64,000 bases of DNA. Origin: Caldilineaceae bacterium (lineage in GTDB: Bacteria > Chloroflexota > Anaerolineae > Caldilineales > Caldilineaceae). A model generated the notes under the pieces. It ran no database searches and was not told the DNA's origin. It saw only the letters and a program-made list of their open reading frames with translations. Positions 24,990 to 33,465 of this stretch are shown piece after piece; position 1 is the stretch's first letter, and every line of letters begins with the position of its first letter. The translations under genes were made by a program, and so were the position numbers. The stretch is taken from positions 71,070 to 135,069 of the forward strand of contig JAHBVH010000011.1 of NCBI GenBank assembly GCA_019637645.1. Direction: 5' to 3'.

Positions 24990-25045
24990 ACCGGGATCAA
25001 GCTCACCACCCGCCTGATGCGGTGGCCTTCAGCCGTGATCCCGGT
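24990..25045 (+). promoter_or_regulatory. Structured leader upstream of the P1 hydrolase-ecfT-ecfS genes
   Basis: A perfect 10-bp outer stem (ACCGGGATCA with TGATCCCGGT) encloses a second stem (CCACCCGC with GCGGTGG, one bulged C) with loop CTGAT. Both stems end 62 bases before the chosen start of the hydrolase gene. I compared it by eye with TPP, cobalamin and THF riboswitch motifs and found no convincing match. It may be a new small cis-regulatory RNA or a repeat. Confidence 0.45.
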
Positions 25046-25107
25046 ATTCAAGCAGAAGCGATAGAAGATTGACCACAAGGATTGTGACCACGAGGATTGT
25101 GACCACC

Positions 25108-26085
25108 ATGTATAATGCGCTGACCGATGTGCCTGGGATCACGGTTGGTCATTGGACCGATGTAACCGCAGCCACGGGCTGTACCGTGATCTTATGTCCC
25201 ACCGGGGCTACGGCTGGAATTGATGTTCGGGGGGGTGCGCCAGGGAGCCGCGAAACCGATCTGCTCGACCCAACTTGCACGGTTGACAAAGTTCATGCCC
25301 TTTGCCTAGCCGGTGGAAGTGCCTTTGGCCTGGCCGCGGCCGACGGCGTTATGCGCTGGTTAGAAGAACAGGGCCATGGCTTTGATGTGCGCGTGGCGCG
25401 GGTGCCCATTGTCCCCAGCGCGGTTATTTTTGATCTCGCCCTCGGCCGCGCCGATCGCCGGCCCGACGCGACCGCGGGCTATGCGGCTTGTGTGGCAGCA
25501 ACGAACGGGCCTCTAGCCGAAGGCAACGTGGGCGCGGGTACGGGGGCCACGGTCGGCAAGATGTTGGGCTATCAACAGGGCATGAAAGGCGGCTTGGGCA
25601 CGGCCAGCCATCAACTCGACAATGGGGTGATCGTGGCGGCCTTGGCCGTTGTCAACGCGGCCGGTGACATTGTTGATCCACGAACGGGCCAACTAGTAGC
25701 GGGCGCACGCCGCGCCGACGGCACCGGCTTTGCCGATATTACGGCCACCTTTGCCGGTGGAGCCATGACCCAACGCGACAGTTGGGGGTTGCGCAATACC
25801 ACCTTGGGCGTGGTTGCTACCAATGTAGCGTTGAACAAGAGCAGCGCCACCAAGTTTGCCCAGATGGCACAGACCGGTCTGCCGCGCGCGATCCGGCCTG
25901 TCCATACGCCGGTCGATGGCGATATCGTCTTTGGCCTTTCGCTCGGGGAGCAGCAGGGCGATCTCAATGTGATCGGTGCGGTCGCGGCGGATCTCCTGAG
26001 CATGGCCATTGTCCGCGCGGTGCTGGCTGCCGAAACCTTGTATGGTATGCCCGCCGCCCAAGATTGGTCCCAGGGATTGGCCTAA
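25108..26085 (+). CDS. P1 family (DmpA/NylC-type) N-terminal-nucleophile hydrolase
   Basis: The 325-residue protein belongs to the S58/P1 family, which includes beta-peptidyl aminopeptidases, DmpA and nylon-oligomer hydrolase NylC. Family motifs include D-V-P-G-I-T-V-G-H (7-15), C-L-A-G-G-S-A-F-G-L (66-75) and G-N-V-G-A-G-T-G-A-T-V-G-K (139-151). The segment R-N230-T231-T-L-G-V-V-A-T-N matches the autocleavage site, so the chain should self-cleave before Thr231 to expose the nucleophile. The substrate is unknown, probably an amide. I chose the ATG at 25108; two imperfect 15-bp repeats lie just upstream and would otherwise encode T-T-R-I-V repeats. Its stop overlaps the ecfT start by one base (TAATG), so it is cotranslated with the transporter. 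Confidence 0.9.
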   Translation: MYNALTDVPGITVGHWTDVTAATGCTVILCPTGATAGIDVRGGAPGSRETDLLDPTCTVDKVHALCLAGGSAFGLAAADGVMRWLEEQGHGFDVRVARVPIVPSAVIFDLALGRADRRPDATAGYAACVAATNGPLAEGNVGAGTGATVGKMLGYQQGMKGGLGTASHQLDNGVIVAALAVVNAAGDIVDPRTGQLVAGARRADGTGFADITATFAGGAMTQRDSWGLRNTTLGVVATNVALNKSSATKFAQMAQTGLPRAIRPVHTPVDGDIVFGLSLGEQQGDLNVIGAVAADLLSMAIVRAVLAAETLYGMPAAQDWSQGLA

Positions 26086-26927
26086 TGGAATTTGAGCTGC
26101 TGCGCAACGTCACCATTGGGCAATATATTCCGACGGACTCGGTCGTCCACCGGTTAGATCCGCGGGCCAAAATTCTGGCGGCCCTCCTATTTGGCATGGC
26201 CCTTTCAGTCGCGAGCCAGCTACTCCCCCAGTTGATCCTACTTACGTTGCTACTGCTGTTGACCCGCCTGGCGGGCCTCAAGATTCGTTATGTCTTGCGG
26301 GGGCTGCTGCCGAGCATGCGTGCCCTCCTCTTCTTATTTATTATCCAGCTCCTGTTTCAGGGCTGGCGTGAACCCAGTGGCCAGGTCTTTATCGAGTGGC
26401 ATTGGCTGCGGATTACGGAGCATAGCCTGCGCATGGTCGGCCTAGGGGTGCTCCGTGTGATCGAATTTTTTGTTTTACTCAGCCTATTGACGCTAACAAC
26501 ACCAGCAACGCAGTTAACCCATGGCCTGGAAACGCTGCTAAGTCCCTTACGCCGGATTGGGCTCCCCGTTCATGAAATTGCCCTCATGAATATGATCGCG
26601 CTGCGTTTTATTCCCACCTTGGCCGAAGAACTTGAGCAGATCATGAAGGCCCAAGCCAGCCGTGGCGGTGCGATTGGGCAGGCGCGGTGGTGGCGCCCCG
26701 ATCAAATGGCGCGCGAGCGGCTGCCGCTGATCGTACCGCTCTTTCTCACGGCGCTGCGGCGTTCGGAAGAGTTGATTGTGGCGATGGAAGCCCGCAACTA
26801 CAGTAGTGGCATCCAACGAACCCGCTTTGCCCAACTCAGTTGGCACACGCTAGATACCTTGGCCCTTCTGCTCATGCTGTCTATCTACTTGCTGGCCTGG
26901 CAGTTGCCCTGGTCGGCGCTCTTCTAA
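26085..26927 (+). CDS. ecfT: Energy-coupling factor transporter transmembrane protein EcfT
   Basis: The 280-residue membrane protein has the EcfT architecture: helices near residues 25-60, 70-95 and 105-145, then cytoplasmic coupling helices. Those carry the Ala-Arg-Gly type motifs A-S-R-G and A-R-N that dock the two ATPase domains. EcfT links ATP hydrolysis by EcfA1A2 to the substrate-binding S component. The ATG at 26085 overlaps the stop of the hydrolase gene by one base. The S component follows after 85 bp. The arrangement ATPase fusion, hydrolase, EcfT, S component makes a complete group I-like ECF importer. Confidence 0.9.
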   Translation: MEFELLRNVTIGQYIPTDSVVHRLDPRAKILAALLFGMALSVASQLLPQLILLTLLLLLTRLAGLKIRYVLRGLLPSMRALLFLFIIQLLFQGWREPSGQVFIEWHWLRITEHSLRMVGLGVLRVIEFFVLLSLLTLTTPATQLTHGLETLLSPLRRIGLPVHEIALMNMIALRFIPTLAEELEQIMKAQASRGGAIGQARWWRPDQMARERLPLIVPLFLTALRRSEELIVAMEARNYSSGIQRTRFAQLSWHTLDTLALLLMLSIYLLAWQLPWSALF

Positions 26928-27012
26928 ACTGCCCCAACCTTCTACCGATGTGTAGAAGCAGTCAATAATCATCTGATCCAGACAATTCACAAGCGATACC
27001 TTGAGGAGGCAC

Positions 27013-27567
27013 ATGAATATCTCTACGCGAAAAATTGTGGTAGCAGGCATGATGATCGCAGTCTCGGCCATTTTGGGCATTACCGGGCTTGGGTACTTTC
27101 CCGTACCCAACCTGACCAATGATGCCACCATTATGCATGTTCCCGTCATTATTGGCGCTGTGCTCGAAGGCCCCGTCGTCGGTCTGCTCGTCGGTCTCAT
27201 TTTTGGGCTGAATGCCTATACGCGCTATCTGGGGCTCCCCTTCTTTGTGGACCAACCCGCTTGGGTGCCGATTGTGATCCTCTTCCTGCCCCGCCTCTTT
27301 ATTGGGCTCGTTGCTGGGTGGGTCTATCTGGCGCTCCGCCGTGGGAATCAGATCGTGGCGCTGACCGCGGCCAGTGTCCTCGGCACGTTAACCAACACCG
27401 TCATGGTGTTGGGCATTGCCATTGGCTTGGGCTTGCTGCCCGTAGCCGCGATTGCCGCCACTATTCCCCAGGCTATTTTTGAAATGATCGTGGCCGCGGT
27501 CATTACCATTGCCGTTGTGGCCGCGTGGAAACAGATCGAAACAGGGCGGGGTGGCTCCTCGATCTGA
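27013..27567 (+). CDS. ECF transporter S component, substrate unknown
   Basis: The 184-residue integral membrane protein has about six hydrophobic helices and the N-terminal pattern of ECF S components (I-V-V-A-G-M-M-I-A-V-S-A-I). It continues H-V-P-V-I-I-G-A-V-L-E-G-P, a feature of the PF12822-like S subunit group that is usually labelled folate/pantothenate family without proof of substrate. I chose the ATG at 27013 after the strong GAGGAGG site; a TTG 4 codons earlier lies inside that site. It ends the transporter operon. A hairpin (27605-27626) lies between it and the acetyltransferase gene. Confidence 0.85.
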   Translation: MNISTRKIVVAGMMIAVSAILGITGLGYFPVPNLTNDATIMHVPVIIGAVLEGPVVGLLVGLIFGLNAYTRYLGLPFFVDQPAWVPIVILFLPRLFIGLVAGWVYLALRRGNQIVALTAASVLGTLTNTVMVLGIAIGLGLLPVAAIAATIPQAIFEMIVAAVITIAVVAAWKQIETGRGGSSI

Positions 27568-27660
27568 CCAGCTTTCGCCTGAGACACACAAGGTGGTCGA
27601 TTTTCGTAGATTTCAGTTTATCTACGTCCACGTTTTCAAAAAGCAGAGAAAGGTAACCGC

Positions 27661-28248
27661 ATGTCAAATGCAACTTCTGAGACACCCATTCCCAGCCAGC
27701 AATTGCGCATGGTCTGGCCGAAGAGCAAGCTCGATCAGCCGCCGAGTGTCCAAGTACCAGCTGGCTATCAACTGCGCACCTATCGCCCTGGCGATGAGCC
27801 CTCTTTCTTTCATATTATGAGCTTGGCTGGCTTCGAACGGTGGGATATGGCCGCCCTACTGCCCTGGTTCCAGAAGATTCTGCCCGCGGGTTGGTTTGTG
27901 GTCGAGAACTTGGCGAACCAACAGCTCGTGGCGACGGCGATGGCCGTGCACAACCCCAGCGCCTATTACCCTTTCGGCGGTGAGTTGGGGTGGGTTGCCG
28001 CCCATCCGGATCATAAAGGCCAAGGGCTAGGCTATGCTGTCTGTGGTGCAGTCACAGGCCGGCTTCTCCGTGGTGGTTATACCAGCATCTATCTCAATAC
28101 CGATGATCACCGGCTACCGGCGATTAGAACCTATCTCAAACTCGGTTATCGACCCTTAATCCTCACAGGCGATATGAGTGGACGCTGGGAAAAGCTCTGC
28201 CAAAAGCTAGGCTGGCCCTTTACCCCCGAAGAGTGGAGCGTCTTGTAA
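27661..28248 (+). CDS. GNAT family N-acetyltransferase
   Basis: The 195-residue protein contains the GNAT acetyl-CoA site: V-A-A-H-P-D-H-K-G-Q-G-L-G is motif A (R/Q-x-x-G-x-G/A). A-I-R-T-Y-L-K-L-G-Y follows in motif B. About 40 N-terminal residues precede the fold. Such enzymes acetylate amines on small molecules or proteins; the substrate is unknown. It follows the ECF S component by 93 bp in the same direction and could be in the same transcript, with a perfect 7-bp hairpin (CGTAGAT/ATCTACG) between. Confidence 0.88.
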   Translation: MSNATSETPIPSQQLRMVWPKSKLDQPPSVQVPAGYQLRTYRPGDEPSFFHIMSLAGFERWDMAALLPWFQKILPAGWFVVENLANQQLVATAMAVHNPSAYYPFGGELGWVAAHPDHKGQGLGYAVCGAVTGRLLRGGYTSIYLNTDDHRLPAIRTYLKLGYRPLILTGDMSGRWEKLCQKLGWPFTPEEWSVL

Positions 28249-28742
28249 CAGAACCTTTCCGCCGCTTATCCTTCTTTTCCTCAGACATTTAGCCAAGACC
28301 TGACCGGTTTTGCAAACCGGTCAGGTCGCTTGTCGCCTGCCCAAGTGGTTAGGTGATAACCTGTTTAGACAGGCAGCTTGTAAACTCTCCTCCTCTCAGA
28401 TCTATACTTACGCTTTTCCTGTTATCATCGATAGCGTAGCGGGTGGTCATCTGGGCAATAACCAGCCCCACCCGACGACAACTCAACAGGACAGGTGAAG
28501 CCATTTGTCCTTTATTGTCTGCATACCATAGGCGTTACGCAGCACCGGGCCTAAACCGGTTGCCAACAAAGTAGTTGGCAGGGCATCCAATCAGCCATTG
28601 AGCCATTCAAGGCAGAGCTGGGGCCCCTGTGGAACGCCTTGTTTATTGGTACGCTGTACACCATCGTAGTGGGGTACGTGTATCCAAAGAACCGTAGCGA
28701 TAGACCCAATTGCGTAGGCAAGGTCGATGAATGGGAGGCATT
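28249..28742. other. Intergenic region before pckA, 494 bp
   Basis: It holds a palindromic element core (28297-28327) with a decayed right flank (CCCAAGTGGTTAGG), a small hairpin near 28559-28580, and an open, protein-like frame without a start codon (28555-28746, listed separately). No clear promoter for pckA is visible to me. Confidence 0.6.
28297..28327. repeat. Palindromic element core hairpin
   Basis: A perfect 14-bp stem (GACCTGACCGGTTT) closes on the loop TGC, 48 bp after the acetyltransferase stop. The right flank GCCCAAGTGGTTAGG resembles the family end GCCCAAGTGCGTAAC, so this is a decayed full copy in + orientation. The position fits termination of the ECF/GNAT transcript. Confidence 0.8.
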
Positions 28743-28746
28743 ATGA
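28555..28746 (+). pseudogene. Start-less frame coupled to pckA; probable remnant of a membrane protein gene
   Basis: After a stop at 28552 a frame of 63 codons stays open to a TGA that overlaps the pckA start as ATGA. It reads Q-G-I-Q-S-A-I-E-P-F-K-A-E-L-G-P-L-W-N-A, then a hydrophobic helix L-F-I-G-T-L-Y-T-I-V-V-G-Y-V-Y, then P-K-N-R-S-D-R. This looks like real protein, but the frame has no ATG and only late GTG or TTG codons. I infer the C-terminal remnant of a deleted membrane protein gene that once preceded pckA. A small protein with an unusual start cannot be excluded. No family is recognised. Confidence 0.5.
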
Positions 28747-30344
28747 TTGTCCAAGGTTCAACGCAAAGCCCATATGGCTTAGAAAATCATGGTATCAAAA
28801 ACATCAATGCGGTCTACTGGAATTTATCCACGCCGTTGCTCTATGAAGAAGCCATTCGCCGCCGTGAAGGGCGCTTGGCCCATTTGGGGCCGCTAGTGGT
28901 GCGGACGGGCCAATATACAGGGCGGGCCCCCAAGGATAAATTCATTGTCCAAGACGCGCATAGCCTGGATAAAGTTTGGTGGGGCAGTGTCAATGCGCCC
29001 ATGGAAGAGCAGAAATTTGAAGCGCTGAAGCGCCGTCTGCTGGCCTATTGGCAAGGCCGCGATCTCTTTGTGCAGGACTGCTATGTCGGGGCAGATGCCA
29101 ACTATCGTCTACCCATCCGCGTGATCACAGAAACCGCTTGGCACAATCTCTTTGCCCGCAACATGTTTATTCAAGAGTCGGCAGCCGAGTTGGCGACCCA
29201 CGTACCCGAGTTCACCGTATTGCATGCGCCCAACTTCCATGCCATTCCCGAAGAAGATGGTACGCGCTCAGAGGTCTTTATTGCGGTCAACCTAAGCAAG
29301 AAGCTGGTGCTCATCGGTGGGACCCAATATGCTGGTGAAATTAAGAAATCGATCTTTTCTGTGTTAAACTATTTGCTGCCACAACGACATGTGCTTTCTA
29401 TGCACTGCTCGGCCAATGTCGGCGCGCAAGGTGATGTTGCCGTCTTCTTTGGCCTCTCGGGCACTGGCAAGACCACCCTTTCGGCAGATCCAACCCGCAC
29501 GCTGATTGGTGATGATGAACATGGCTGGAGCGAGAGTGGGGTCTTTAACTTTGAAGGCGGATGCTATGCCAAAGTGGTTCGGCTTTCGCCCGAAGGCGAA
29601 CCAGAAATCTACGACACAACTCGACGCTTCGGCACCCTGTTAGAGAATGTCGGCTTTAACAGCACCACCGGACGGGTCGATCTAGACGACATTAGTCTAA
29701 CCGAAAATACCCGAGCGGCTTATCCCATTAGTCATATTCCGAATGCCTCGCGCACCGGCACGGCTGGTCATCCACAGAATATCATTATGCTAACCGCCGA
29801 TGCCTTTGGGGTGCTGCCACCGATTGCCCGCCTGACACCGGAACAGGCCATGTATCACTTCTTGTCCGGCTATACGGCCAAGGTCGCTGGCACCGAACGG
29901 GGCGTGACGGAACCATCGGCTACCTTTAGTACCTGTTTTGGCGCCCCCTTTATGACCCTGCCGCCGACGGTCTATGCCGATCTGTTGGGTGAAAAGATTG
30001 CAGAACACAAGGTCAATGTTTGGCTGATCAATACGGGGTGGACGGGCGGCCCGCATGGTGTTGGCAGCCGCATGAAACTAAGCCACACACGCGCCATGGT
30101 CCACGCCGCGCTAGATGGCACCTTGCTCGATGTGCCTATGGAAATCGACCCAATCTTTGGCTTGGCGGTGCCGACAACTTGTCCGAATGTGCCGGACACG
30201 GTGCTCAACCCCCGCAATACTTGGGCTGATCCGGCGGCCTATGATGCGCAGGCCAAGAAGCTAGCCGCCATGTTTGTCAAGAACTTTGAAACCTTTACCG
30301 ACAAAGTTTCGCCTGCAGTACGCGCGGCCGGGCCGCAGGCGTAA
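28743..30344 (+). CDS. pckA: Phosphoenolpyruvate carboxykinase (ATP)
   Basis: At 533 residues this is the full-length ATP-dependent enzyme. It converts oxaloacetate and ATP to phosphoenolpyruvate, CO2 and ADP at the entry of gluconeogenesis. Diagnostic elements are [14 protein letters not shown] near residue 56, the kinase-1a loop [11 protein letters not shown] near 236-246, and [10 protein letters not shown] chose the second Met (28743) because GGGAGG lies at the right spacing and the family starts near here. Its ATG overlaps the stop of a start-less frame. A strong intrinsic terminator follows 30 bp after the stop. Confidence 0.97.
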   Translation: MIVQGSTQSPYGLENHGIKNINAVYWNLSTPLLYEEAIRRREGRLAHLGPLVVRTGQYTGRAPKDKFIVQDAHSLDKVWWGSVNAPMEEQKFEALKRRLLAYWQGRDLFVQDCYVGADANYRLPIRVITETAWHNLFARNMFIQESAAELATHVPEFTVLHAPNFHAIPEEDGTRSEVFIAVNLSKKLVLIGGTQYAGEIKKSIFSVLNYLLPQRHVLSMHCSANVGAQGDVAVFFGLSGTGKTTLSADPTRTLIGDDEHGWSESGVFNFEGGCYAKVVRLSPEGEPEIYDTTRRFGTLLENVGFNSTTGRVDLDDISLTENTRAAYPISHIPNASRTGTAGHPQNIIMLTADAFGVLPPIARLTPEQAMYHFLSGYTAKVAGTERGVTEPSATFSTCFGAPFMTLPPTVYADLLGEKIAEHKVNVWLINTGWTGGPHGVGSRMKLSHTRAMVHAALDGTLLDVPMEIDPIFGLAVPTTCPNVPDTVLNPRNTWADPAAYDAQAKKLAAMFVKNFETFTDKVSPAVRAAGPQA

Positions 30345-30374
30345 ATCGGGTAGAAGTGTTTTGCTTAAAAATTT

Positions 30375-30402
30375 GGGGACGCGGTAATCCGCGTCCCCTT
30401 TT
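30375..30402 (+). terminator. Intrinsic terminator of pckA
   Basis: A perfect 10-bp GC-rich stem (GGGGACGCGG with CCGCGTCCCC) and TAAT loop are followed by four T residues. It separates pckA from the transporter gene downstream. Confidence 0.92.
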
Positions 30403-30426
30403 CAGTGTAGACACGGTAGGTGTCCA

Positions 30427-32076
30427 ATGCAATCAATCCTGACCTTTCTCAGCGAACAGCCGTTGATTCTGCTCTTTCTGGTCGCGGCCATTGGCTATCT
30501 CGTGGGCAATCTGAAAATTCGGGGGAGCAGCTTTGGCATTGCTGCCGTGCTCTTTGTCGGGCTCCTCTTTGGTGCGCTAGACGAACGGCTGAAATTGCCT
30601 GAGATCCTCTACCAGGGTGGCTTGATCATCTTTGTCTATTGTATTGGTCTGAGTAGTGGCCGCGCTTTTTTCCAATCCTTGCGCAACGGCGGGCTTAAGG
30701 CCAACCTCCTTATTATCACCATGTTGACCATTGCCGCCTTGCTGGCGGCTGCAATTCAGCGGCTCTTTGCCCTCTCTGCGGCCCAAACCGCGGGACTCTA
30801 CGCAGGTAGTTTGACCAATACGCCAGCGCTGGCAGCAGTCCTCGAAATGGTCCAACGGGTCACGCCGGTTCCATTACAAGAGCAACTGCTAGCAGAACCA
30901 GTGATTGGTTATTCGATTGCCTATCCCATCGGGATACTCGGTATGATTCTTGCCATCGCGCTGACACAGCGATGGTGGAAGCCCGATTATGCCGCGGAGG
31001 CGCATCAATTACGCCATTTTGGTGCCATCGGCGAAGAGTTAGTAACCTGTACGGCACAAGTGACAAACCCCATGGTCGTGGGCAAGCGCTTATCCGAGTT
31101 ATTACAACAACACCCCTGGCGCGTCATTCTGACGCGGCACAAGCGCGATGCAGTCGTGACCTTGGCCCAAGGCAACAGCCAACTCCAACTATATGATCGG
31201 GTGACGGTTGTTGGGGTGGCCGCCGATGTCAATGCCGTCGCGGCCCTCCTAGGCCAATCGATTGCCGAGCAACTTGTGTTAGATCGCTCGGTCATTGACT
31301 TTCGGCGCATCTTTGTCTCTAATCCGGCTATCTTGGGACGGCGGATCGACCAGTTGGCGTTGCCTAGCAAATTCAACGCCTTGATCACACGCGTGCGGCG
31401 GGGTGATATTGAGCTGCTTGCGACGGGTAGCACAGTTTTGGAGGCTGGGGATCGGGTGCGGGTGGTTGCGCTCCGGGAACGGATGCATGAAGTCAGCGAT
31501 TTTTTTGGCGATTCCTACCGGGCCCTCAGCGAAATTGATATTTTGACTTTTAACGTGGGGATTGTGCTGGGGTTACTGCTCGGTCAATTACCTATTCCCA
31601 TTCCTGGCAGTGAACCCTTTCGGCTGGGCATTGCTGGCGGGCCGCTCATTGTGGCTTTAGGATTGGGCGCCTTAGAGCGCACAGGGCCCCTTGTTTGGAA
31701 CATTCCCTATAGCGCCAACCTCACGCTACGTCAATTTGGCATTGTCCTCTTCCTTGCCGTGATCGGCACACGGGCAGGCTACACCTTTGCCCAAACGCTT
31801 TTCAGCAGTGGTGGGCTCCTCTTGCTCCTCAGCGGGGCGTTGATCACTTGTCTAACGGGGCTGTTGACCCTGTGGGTCGGTAGTCGTCTCTTGCAGATTC
31901 CCATGAGTATGTTGATTGGCATGATCGCAGGGCTGCAAACCAATCCCGCGATCCTCAGCTATGCCACCATGCAAACCGGAAACGATCTACCCAATGTCGG
32001 CTATGTAACAGTCTACCCCGCGGCCATGTTGGCGAAGATTCTGCTCGCGCAGCTCCTGTTTTCGCTCTTGGGATAG
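30427..32076 (+). CDS. AspT/YidE-type putative anion exchanger with two TrkA-C domains
   Basis: The 549-residue inner-membrane protein follows the aspartate:alanine antiporter family layout. An N-terminal block of five or so helices (residues 5-180) precedes a cytoplasmic pair of RCK/TrkA-C domains (about 200-370; E-E-L-V-T-C-T-A-Q-V and F-V-S-N-P-A-I-L-G-R). A second helical block (375-549) duplicates the first. Family members exchange dicarboxylates or amino acids, but most are uncharacterised. It follows pckA behind a terminator, so it has its own signals. Proximity to pckA might hint at a C4-dicarboxylate substrate, which is speculation. Confidence 0.9.
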   Translation: MQSILTFLSEQPLILLFLVAAIGYLVGNLKIRGSSFGIAAVLFVGLLFGALDERLKLPEILYQGGLIIFVYCIGLSSGRAFFQSLRNGGLKANLLIITMLTIAALLAAAIQRLFALSAAQTAGLYAGSLTNTPALAAVLEMVQRVTPVPLQEQLLAEPVIGYSIAYPIGILGMILAIALTQRWWKPDYAAEAHQLRHFGAIGEELVTCTAQVTNPMVVGKRLSELLQQHPWRVILTRHKRDAVVTLAQGNSQLQLYDRVTVVGVAADVNAVAALLGQSIAEQLVLDRSVIDFRRIFVSNPAILGRRIDQLALPSKFNALITRVRRGDIELLATGSTVLEAGDRVRVVALRERMHEVSDFFGDSYRALSEIDILTFNVGIVLGLLLGQLPIPIPGSEPFRLGIAGGPLIVALGLGALERTGPLVWNIPYSANLTLRQFGIVLFLAVIGTRAGYTFAQTLFSSGGLLLLLSGALITCLTGLLTLWVGSRLLQIPMSMLIGMIAGLQTNPAILSYATMQTGNDLPNVGYVTVYPAAMLAKILLAQLLFSLLG

Positions 32077-32129
32077 CACTGGAATAAAGCAGGAGCGCAG
32101 AGAAGTTACCCAAAGCCGCTGGATGGCGG

Positions 32130-33137
32130 TCAGGCGGCGCGAGGATGGACCAAGGCCGATTTTGCCAACACGGGGGGGACAGTCAGCATATGGGGAAATG
32201 CTTGCACAAATGCCTCAAAGACGGCTGGATCAAAGTGCTTACCACTTTGATCCCCTAGCACGGCAAGCGTTTGCTGATGGGACCAAGTCTTTTTATAAGG
32301 TCGGGTGGAAACCATAGCGTCATAGACATCACAAATGGCAAAGATCCGCGCTAACAGCGGAATCTCATTGCCATGCAAACCATCAGGATAGCCCGAGCCA
32401 TCCCAACGCTCGTGGTGTGAACGAATAACATGGAGGGCTTCCCGTGGAATCCCAGGAATGTGCATGGCCAGCTCATAGCCAGACTCCGCATGGGCTTCCA
32501 TAATGGTGCGCTCATCGGGACTCAGCCGATGAGGCTTGAGCAAAACAGCGTCTGGCACACAGAGCTTGCCTAGATCATGCAGGTAGGCACCCTGGCGTAA
32601 GGCATCCAACTCCTTTCCCGAAATCCCCATAATGCGCCCCACGCGCTCGGCTAGATAAACGACCCGCTGGGTATGACCAGCCGTCTCTAGATCGCGCGCC
32701 TCCATGGCTAGGCTCATGACCAACAGACTATTTTCTAGATTGCGCCTAGCCCTAATTGCAGTATAATTCTTGAGAATCGTATCCACCCACAAAAGAAACT
32801 TTTCGGGACCGTCGATCTTGCTGTGATAGCCTTGAATGGCTAATGCATGCAATAGTTGGCGTGGTGGCGTTTCGGTATGGCCCGTTTGTAGTAAGATTTG
32901 GAGCTCTAGATCAAAAGTACGTACTTGGCGTACAACTTCTTCACCACTGAGATCAGGGAGACGATAGTCAAGGATCAGGAGATGAATCTCATGTTGGCGG
33001 CAACGCTCGATAGCCGCTTGGCCTGTCGTCGCCCACAAGACAGAGTAGCCTTCGCTGGTCAATAACTCAACGATTGCCGCGAGGAACTCCTCATTATCAT
33101 CGACGACCAGTATGGTGAAATCGCTAGGTGTCCACAT
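32130..33137 (-). CDS. Two-component response regulator with HD-GYP output domain
   Basis: The 335-residue protein joins a receiver domain (residues 8-125) to an HD-GYP domain (about 150-330). The phosphoacceptor is Asp57 in L-L-I-L-D-Y-R-L-P-D. The HD pair is H187-D188 in Y-L-H-D-L-G-K, and the signature H-H-E-R-W-D-G-S-G-Y-P sits at 241-251. HD-GYP domains hydrolyse cyclic di-GMP, so this is a phosphorylation-controlled second-messenger phosphodiesterase. I chose the ATG at 33137 (M-W-T-P-S-D-F-T-I-L-V-V-D-D); an open extension upstream has no conserved content. No sensor kinase gene is adjacent, so it is an orphan regulator. Confidence 0.93.
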   Translation of the reverse strand: MWTPSDFTILVVDDNEEFLAAIVELLTSEGYSVLWATTGQAAIERCRQHEIHLLILDYRLPDLSGEEVVRQVRTFDLELQILLQTGHTETPPRQLLHALAIQGYHSKIDGPEKFLLWVDTILKNYTAIRARRNLENSLLVMSLAMEARDLETAGHTQRVVYLAERVGRIMGISGKELDALRQGAYLHDLGKLCVPDAVLLKPHRLSPDERTIMEAHAESGYELAMHIPGIPREALHVIRSHHERWDGSGYPDGLHGNEIPLLARIFAICDVYDAMVSTRPYKKTWSHQQTLAVLGDQSGKHFDPAVFEAFVQAFPHMLTVPPVLAKSALVHPRAA

Positions 33138-33465
33138 AGTCAACCTATTACATCTATTATCAACGTGAGGCAAAACAGCAACCCAAGCCAACCTAACAGC
33201 AAGTGATTGCCAGCTTCACCCCCTTGACACCGAAGGGAGGGAAGGGATATCCATTTTCAGCCATCAAAATTTCTGCGACCGAAGCGCCGAACGCCATCAC
33301 AATAGAGCAGTAAATAGCGTAGGTTCATCCCTTATTAACATAGTTTAGCATATACAGATTCTAAAATTAAGCATCTGTCATTATAACGAAATTTTCCATC
33401 GTTGGTTTCGTAAGGATAAAAATCTAGGCAAAAACAGCGATGGTCACCAGCCATGAGAAAGCGAT
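33138..33465. other. Intergenic region between divergent genes, 328 bp
   Basis: This region has no supported gene. The left part is GC-neutral and the right part (33330-33420) is AT-rich, as expected for divergent promoters of the HD-GYP gene and the SDR. I see no confident -35/-10 pair. Confidence 0.5.

Noticed and set aside
24990..25045. TPP riboswitch suspected from ACCCGCCTGATGCGG-like sequence
   Set aside because: The conserved CTGAGA block and the GAACCTGATC part of the TPP aptamer are missing, so it is listed as unassigned structure.
24828..25064. 78-codon + strand frame between the EcfA fusion and the P1 hydrolase
   Set aside because: It lacks a ribosome-binding site, spans the structured leader and has no protein-like pattern.
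28310..28498. + strand frame covering the palindrome before pckA
   Set aside because: It starts inside the repeat hairpin and has no coherent content.
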